Positions 7,946 through 10,916 of a DNA stretch of 10,916 nt are shown here, one piece after another. The notes below the pieces were generated by a model. The model was not told the DNA's origin and ran no database searches. It saw nothing but the letters and a program-made list of their open reading frames with translations. The stretch spans positions 1 to 10,916 of the forward strand of contig URJU01000062.1 in assembly GCA_900548315.1 (NCBI GenBank), read 5' to 3'. The position numbers and the translations under genes were made by a program. The stretch's first letter is position 1. Each line of letters opens with the position of its first letter. Source of the stretch: an uncultured Coprococcus sp. (GTDB lineage: Bacteria; Bacillota; Clostridia; Lachnospirales; Lachnospiraceae).

Positions 7946-8611
7946 CTATTCAGCATCCGCCTCCGATGTCTGTTCTTCTGTCACCGCCTCCGGCGAGCCG
8001 ATTCCACTTATCTTCTCAGGAAGCAGCACATAATCCACGAACCAGCCGTCATCACACTTGAGTACAGCCTCCTGAATGTGGACCGTCACCTCATCTCCAT
8101 TTTCATTTGTCACTATCCAGTCAGCATCAACTGTTCTGTACTGCGACACACCCTTGACACCATTGTCCTCAAATGCCTGCTGCAGATCTCCTATGTTGCT
8201 GACCGCCTGTATACCGGTAATCTTACACTCTATCTTATCTATCTCCCCTATTTCCTGATCCACATACGCTCTGAATTTGTCTATATATATTCCCTGTATG
8301 TCGCTCACGGACAATACTTTTGAATTGCTCTCATACTTTTCAATATACCCCGGCGCAATCTTATCAGCCATCTCCTCACCGTCACCAAATGCATATATCC
8401 TTGCACTCTCTTTTGTGAGTTTGTCCGCCTGATACGAAAATCTGTAATATATCACGAAAAATACTGTAAATGTTGCCACTATCGCCACCGCAAGGACTAA
8501 TATCAGTTTCTTCAGGAATCCATTTCTTTTATCCACTTTGTTGTCTGAGGCTTCTTCATTTTTTATACCTGTGCTGTTTTGTTTTTTATTCTCTGTACTA
8601 CTCTGTCCCAT
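7946..8611 (-). CDS. Unknown single-pass membrane protein, first gene of hydGF cluster
   Basis: A 221-residue protein I do not recognise. Residues 1-32 are polar and charged. Residues 33-56 (LKKLILVLAVAIVATFTVFF and following) form one strong membrane helix with no lipobox, with positive residues on the N-terminal side, so the remaining 160 or so residues should lie outside the cell. That domain is mixed alpha/beta and ends with CDDGWFVDYVLLPEK, a pattern like the last strand of small NTF2-like or DUF4878-like domains; this is a loose resemblance only. The tail after about 205 is acidic and probably disordered. AAGGAG lies 13 bases before the ATG, with a closer GGGAA. It is 23 bases upstream of hydG and shares its probable promoter. 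No known hydrogenase accessory protein has this layout. Confidence 0.8.
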   Translation of the reverse strand: MGQSSTENKKQNSTGIKNEEASDNKVDKRNGFLKKLILVLAVAIVATFTVFFVIYYRFSYQADKLTKESARIYAFGDGEEMADKIAPGYIEKYESNSKVLSVSDIQGIYIDKFRAYVDQEIGEIDKIECKITGIQAVSNIGDLQQAFEDNGVKGVSQYRTVDADWIVTNENGDEVTVHIQEAVLKCDDGWFVDYVLLPEKISGIGSPEAVTEEQTSEADAE

Positions 8612-8699
8612 ACACCGTTTCCCACTCCTTTTTTATCGTAAAACATCCTTTTATATTGTATTCACCTGATTTGATATAGTCAAGTAATGTTGCCTGCAT
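8598..8699 (-). CDS. Possible small ORF (33 codons) ahead of the hydGF operon
   Basis: An ATG at 8699-8697 opens a 33-residue frame beginning MQATLLDYIKSGEYNIKG and ending VYGTE, with a TAG at 8600-8598. Its ribosome site AAGGAGGG ends 7 bases before the ATG, the strongest in the window. The frame overlaps the first 14 bases of the membrane protein gene in another frame, so it could be a coupled leader peptide or small protein. The open frame also extends upstream to an ATG at 8774 (58 residues). Against it: the same ribosome site is the 3' arm of a terminator-like hairpin, and a good promoter lies inside the frame. It matches no family I know. Confidence 0.3.
   Translation of the reverse strand: MQATLLDYIKSGEYNIKGCFTIKKEWETVYGTE
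8655..8683 (-). promoter_or_regulatory. Sigma-A-like promoter P1 for membrane protein-hydG-hydF operon
   Basis: On the minus strand TTGACT (8683-8678) and TACAAT (8660-8655) are separated by exactly 17 bases, each differing from consensus at one position. Transcription would start near 8648, giving a leader of about 37 bases to the ATG at 8611. It sits just downstream of the hairpin at 8700-8739, the usual order of an upstream gene's terminator followed by a new promoter. Confidence 0.6.
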
Positions 8700-8739
8700 A
8701 AAAATACCCTCCTTACTGGTTTGTCCAGTAAAGAGGGTA
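8700..8739 (-). terminator. Long hairpin plus T5: terminator, or sequestered ribosome site
   Basis: Bases 8705-8719 and 8725-8739 pair over 15 positions with one mismatch around a 5-base loop (TACCCTC-x-TTACTGG / CCAGTAA-x-GAGGGTA). On the minus strand the stem is followed directly by TTTTT (8704-8700), so it reads as a factor-independent terminator for the acyltransferase gene that ends at 8833. The 3' arm also contains AAGGAGGG, a strong ribosome site for the small ORF at 8699, so the same structure could act as a translation or transcription attenuator for the hydGF operon. Confidence 0.7.
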
Positions 8740-8744
8740 CATAT

Positions 8745-8758
8745 CAGCGACCATGCTG
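8745..8758 (-). repeat. Small inverted repeat in leader upstream of the main hairpin
   Basis: CAGC and GCTG flank a 6-base loop, giving a small 4-pair hairpin 5 bases upstream of the large one on the minus strand. It is weak alone, but together with promoter P2 and the large hairpin it makes a compact two-stem leader. Confidence 0.3.
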
Positions 8759-8774
8759 TGTCTTTTCTAATCAT

Positions 8775-8803
8775 ATTATCTTTTCAATATTTAACTCTGT
8801 CAT
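8775..8803 (-). promoter_or_regulatory. Sigma-A-like promoter P2 upstream of the hairpin leader
   Basis: On the minus strand ATGACA (8803-8798) and GATAAT (8780-8775) are separated by exactly 17 bases, each differing from consensus at one position. Transcription would begin near 8768, about 65 bases after the acyltransferase stop. The RNA would then contain two hairpins and end at T5 near 8700 (about 69 nt), or read on into the small ORF and the hydGF operon. Confidence 0.5.
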
Positions 8804-8832
8804 ACACTCTTTATCGAATGAGATGAACCAGC

Positions 8833-9558
8833 CTACCAACAATTCATTGTCTCCATAGTATCAAGTTGTTTCTGGATTCTGTTAACAACCATATCTCGTA
8901 TCTCCGTTGTAGACTTGTCAGCTATCGCCTCATATGGAATAGGTTCAAGAAATGCAAGCTGTGTCGTCACCCTTCTGAGTGACCATCCCTCAAACGGCTT
9001 GAACGAGTCATAGAGTACAACCGGAACTATAGGACACTTTGCCTTCTTTGCAATCTTAAAACTACCTGGCATAAACTCTTTTAACTCATTGTGGCTATGA
9101 TCATAACCGCCTTCTGGAAACAGTATGTATCTCCTGCCCGCCTTGATCTCCGTAGACACATCGTTTATGACCATCACCTGCTGCTTTATATCCTCTTTGT
9201 CCAGCCGCTGCGCCTTGAGCAGGTCCGTAAGCTGATCTGCTATAAACAGCTTTGATCTCTTGGCATCCATGACATAAGTGATAGGTTTGTCATGAGAAAC
9301 TATAACTCCCAACACGTCATACTTACCCTGATGGTTTGCATACATAATATATCCGCCTTCCTTTGGAAGGTTCTCCACACCCGTCGCAACCGTCTTGATA
9401 AATGCACGGCGTCTCACATGATTACACATAACCTGTGCCATCTGATAACATACATCTTCATCATATTTCTCTGGATGTCTGGCATAATACGACATCTTCG
9501 GCACATAGTACATGATCAGGAAAATACACGAAACTATTACCCAAATAAATCTTAACAT
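8833..9558 (-). CDS. Lysophospholipid acyltransferase (PlsC / AGPAT family)
   Basis: A 241-residue membrane-bound 1-acyl-glycerol-3-phosphate acyltransferase-type enzyme that would acylate lysophosphatidic acid to phosphatidic acid in phospholipid synthesis. One membrane helix lies at residues 3-20. Motif I is NHQGKYD, the HX4D box with His76 and Asp81. Motif III is FPEG (147-150), and the motif IV region is CPIVPVVLYDSF (175-186). ATG at 9558 is chosen because AGAGG lies five bases upstream and the protein then begins directly with the membrane helix, as is usual. An in-frame GTG at 9612 with its own AGAGG would add 18 residues. Transcription probably starts at its own promoter (9663-9691) and ends at the hairpin at 8700-8739. 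A plsC symbol is plausible, but paralogues are common. Confidence 0.9.
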   Translation of the reverse strand: MLRFIWVIVSCIFLIMYYVPKMSYYARHPEKYDEDVCYQMAQVMCNHVRRRAFIKTVATGVENLPKEGGYIMYANHQGKYDVLGVIVSHDKPITYVMDAKRSKLFIADQLTDLLKAQRLDKEDIKQQVMVINDVSTEIKAGRRYILFPEGGYDHSHNELKEFMPGSFKIAKKAKCPIVPVVLYDSFKPFEGWSLRRVTTQLAFLEPIPYEAIADKSTTEIRDMVVNRIQKQLDTMETMNCW

Positions 9559-9594
9559 AAATACCTCTAACCAAATACCTTTTAACTCAAAAAT

Positions 9595-9614
9595 GTGTGC
9601 ATATACATGCACAC
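9595..9614 (-). promoter_or_regulatory. Perfect palindrome in acyltransferase gene leader (operator-like)
   Basis: GTGTGCAT-ATAC-ATGCACAC is a perfect 8-base inverted repeat with a 4-base spacer. It lies about 40 bases downstream of the predicted transcription start and 36 bases before the chosen ATG. Its size and symmetry suit a dimeric repressor site; as RNA it would form an 8-pair hairpin with a tetraloop. It overlaps the alternative GTG start at 9612. Confidence 0.5.
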
Positions 9615-9662
9615 GTCCTCTTACATCCTCTTTTTCAAATATTTTCCATATATTATCTTGTT

Positions 9663-9691
9663 ATTTTCTCAGTTAAGCCAAAAGTTGTCAA
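9663..9691 (-). promoter_or_regulatory. Probable promoter of the acyltransferase gene
   Basis: On the minus strand a perfect TTGACA (9691-9686) is followed 17 bases later by GAAAAT (9668-9663, four of six matches to the -10 consensus). A GATAAT further downstream (spaced 18 from TTGGCT) is an alternative -10. Transcription from here would give a leader of about 98 bases containing the palindrome at 9595-9614. Confidence 0.45.
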
Positions 9692-9832
9692 GTAACATTT
9701 TGTTTATTGTGTCAGATTTTCCACTGAGCCAAATGATAAGTTTTGCTAATAGTACATTACATATAAAAAGACAATGTCCAATGGTTCATCACTCAAACCA
9801 CTATGAACACTGCCTTTTTATTCCTTTTGTAG

Positions 9833-9877
9833 GCGCAAGGGAAAATCAAATGGTCATGCTCGTTTTCCCTTTTGCGC
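9833..9877 (-). terminator. Hairpin just after atpC, probable end of atp operon
   Basis: GCGCAAGGGAAAA (9833-9845) pairs with TTTTCCC-TT-TTGCGC (9863-9877) over 13 base pairs with a 2-base bulge and a 17-base loop. It starts one base after the atpC stop on the minus strand. It lacks a following U-tract (the next bases are CTACAAAAGG), so it may be an atypical terminator or a 3'-end-protecting structure that stops exonuclease trimming. Confidence 0.5.
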
Positions 9878-9878
9878 A

Positions 9879-10283
9879 CTACACCTTTTCTGTTACTTTA
9901 AGTCGCGTGAGAGCTCGGGCAAGGGATGCCTCGCTCTGCTTGTATTCTTTCAGACTCTCTTTCTGTCTGAGTCTCTCTTCCGCTCTGATCTTCGCCTCAT
10001 TGGCTCTGACTCTGTCGATATCCTCCGGTTTCTCTGCGGAATCCACGATAAGGACAACTCGGTTATTTACTATCTGAACAAATCCTTCGCCCACAACACC
10101 GATGACCTGCTCACCTTTACTCGTGGTGATCCTGATCTCTCCTATGCTGGTAGCTATGACCATATTCTCATGATGTGCAAGAACCGCTTTCTCTCCATCT
10201 TCAAGTGGAAGAACTATTTTCTCTGCCCGGCCGTCGAAGAATATCTTATTACTGGAAATAACTCTCAGATAAAATGTATTCAT
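9879..10283 (-). CDS. atpC: ATP synthase F1 epsilon subunit
   Basis: A 134-residue subunit of the F1 rotor stalk that couples proton or sodium flow to catalysis and can inhibit ATP hydrolysis. The N-terminal beta-sandwich (about residues 1-85) has the family pattern FYLRVISSNKIFFDGRAEKI, followed by VLPLEDGEKAVLAHHENMV. The C-terminal helical hairpin shows RANEAKIRAEERL and SLARALTRLKV. The ATG has AGGAAG 7 bases upstream and lies 13 bases after the atpD stop, the standard atpD-atpC order that ends the operon. A long hairpin follows directly. Length is normal. Confidence 0.96.
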   Translation of the reverse strand: MNTFYLRVISSNKIFFDGRAEKIVLPLEDGEKAVLAHHENMVIATSIGEIRITTSKGEQVIGVVGEGFVQIVNNRVVLIVDSAEKPEDIDRVRANEAKIRAEERLRQKESLKEYKQSEASLARALTRLKVTEKV

Positions 10284-10296
10284 CTATGCACTTCCT

Positions 10297-10897
10297 TTAC
10301 TGGCCCTTCTCGGCCTTTTCCTTTACTTCCTCTATAGTACCCACATTGAAGAAAGCCCACTCCGGATACTCATCCATCTCACCGTCAACGATCATCTTAA
10401 AGCCCTTGATAGTGTCTTTAAGGCTTACATACTTTCCAGGTATACCCGTAAAGTTCTCTGCTACATGGAATGGCTGTGACAGGAATCTCTGAACCTTTCT
10501 TGCTCTTGTAACTGTGAGCTTATCCTCATCCGACAGCTCCTCCATACCTAGGATCGCGATGATATCCTGCAGCTCCTTGTACTTCTGAAGTATCTCCTGT
10601 ACACGTCTCGCAACATTATAATGCTCCTCACCGACTATATCAGCCTCAAGGATTCGTGAACTTGACTCCAACGGATCTACAGCAGGATAGATACCCTGCT
10701 CAACGATCTTTCTTGAGAGAACTGTATTTGCATCCAAATGTGCAAATGTTGTAGCTGGAGCTGGATCTGTAAGGTCATCGGCTGGCACATATACTGCCTG
10801 AACTGATGTTACTGATCCTTCCTTCGTGGATGCGATTCGCTCCTGAAGTTCACCCATCTCATTTGCAAGTGTTGGCTGATAACCAACAGCAGACGGC
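10297..10897 (-). CDS. atpD: ATP synthase F1 beta subunit, C-terminal part (cut by contig end)
   Basis: About 200 C-terminal residues of the catalytic beta subunit; the N-terminal half, including the Walker A loop, is beyond the contig end. Conserved stretches include PSAVGYQPTLANEMGELQER, the nucleotide-site block YVPADDLTDPAPATTFAHLD, YPAVDPLESSSR and the DELSEED-type loop, here EELSDED, within DIIAILGMEELSDEDKL. The genuine frame ends at 10897. An apparent start with residues MCIRDR comes from the adapter at 10898-10916 and must not be used as the N-terminus. The stop is TAA at 10299-10297, 13 bases before atpC. Confidence 0.97.
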
Positions 10898-10916
10898 CTG
10901 TCTCTTATACACATCT
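10898..10916 (-). other. Nextera transposon-end adapter at right contig end (artefact)
   Basis: The last 19 bases, CTGTCTCTTATACACATCT, are the reverse complement of the Nextera mosaic end also found at 30-48. They are library DNA. Read on the minus strand they give the false peptide start MCIRDR fused in frame to the atpD fragment. Confidence 0.98.

Larger units (their letters stand above)
9559..9878. other. Intergenic interval between atpC and acyltransferase gene
   Basis: This 320-base AT-rich stretch holds no gene I can support. From the atpC side it contains a long imperfect hairpin (9833-9877), a loose inverted repeat GTTCAT/ATGAAC (9784-9808), two similar promoter-like blocks (9663-9693 and 9715-9740), the probable acyltransferase promoter, a near-perfect tandem 10-mer of the form AAGAGGAYGT on the minus strand (9613-9632) and a perfect palindrome (9595-9614). 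The plus-strand open frame across it continues antisense through atpC and is discounted. Confidence 0.6.

Noticed and set aside
9784..9808. GTTCAT/ATGAAC inverted repeat as terminator of the atp operon
   Set aside because: Six pairs with a 13-base loop, a competing TGGTT/AACCA pairing, and the nearest T-run is about 20 bases away on the minus strand.
9595..10077. Long plus-strand open frame across the atpC 3' end and intergenic region
   Set aside because: About two thirds is antisense to certain atpC codons or intergenic AT-rich sequence; no ribosome site or family motif, and composition is like a shadow frame.
49..10897. CRISPR array, tRNA, rRNA, insertion sequence or phage gene
   Set aside because: No regularly spaced direct repeats, tRNA-like cloverleaf, rRNA segment, transposase or integrase motif was seen on either strand.

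Overview
The window looks like a complete short contig from a Gram-positive anaerobe of the class Clostridia, probably a gut Lachnospiraceae-type bacterium. The evidence is a pair of [FeFe]-hydrogenase maturation genes (hydG, hydF), a lipoteichoic-acid-synthase-type sulfatase, strong AGGAGG-type ribosome binding sites and sigma-A-like promoters. The lineage below class is inference from gene content and protein style. Both ends are artificial: bases 1-48 and 10898-10916 are Illumina Nextera adapter/transposon-end sequence left in the assembly, so genuine DNA spans 49-10897.

Left part, + strand (72-2839): a HAD-family phosphatase overlaps by 4 bases a five-helix membrane protein with an extracellular LTA-synthase-like sulfatase domain. 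This pair is translationally coupled. Its 3' end runs tail-to-tail into the next cluster with a 53-base coding overlap.

Middle part, - strand, read from 8832 down to 2787: a regulatory interval is followed by an unknown single-pass membrane protein, hydG, hydF, a patatin-like hydrolase and a MATE-family exporter. They are closely spaced (gaps of 23, 14 and 66 bases, then an overlap of 47) and look like one operon. HydG makes the Fe(CO)2CN synthon of the H-cluster and HydF is the scaffold GTPase. The third maturase, HydE, and the hydrogenase itself are not here. The interval 8612-8832 is the most interesting part: two good promoter matches, a long hairpin followed by five T, and a possible 33-codon ORF whose strong ribosome binding site lies inside the hairpin and whose end overlaps the first operon gene.

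Right part, - strand: a PlsC-type lysophospholipid acyltransferase (8833-9558) with a palindrome in its leader, a 320-base non-coding interval, then the end of the ATP synthase operon (atpC complete, atpD cut by the contig end). No rRNA, tRNA, CRISPR array, insertion sequence or prophage gene was seen. Gene content is mostly housekeeping; the novelty is in the non-coding regions and in the company hydG/hydF keep.
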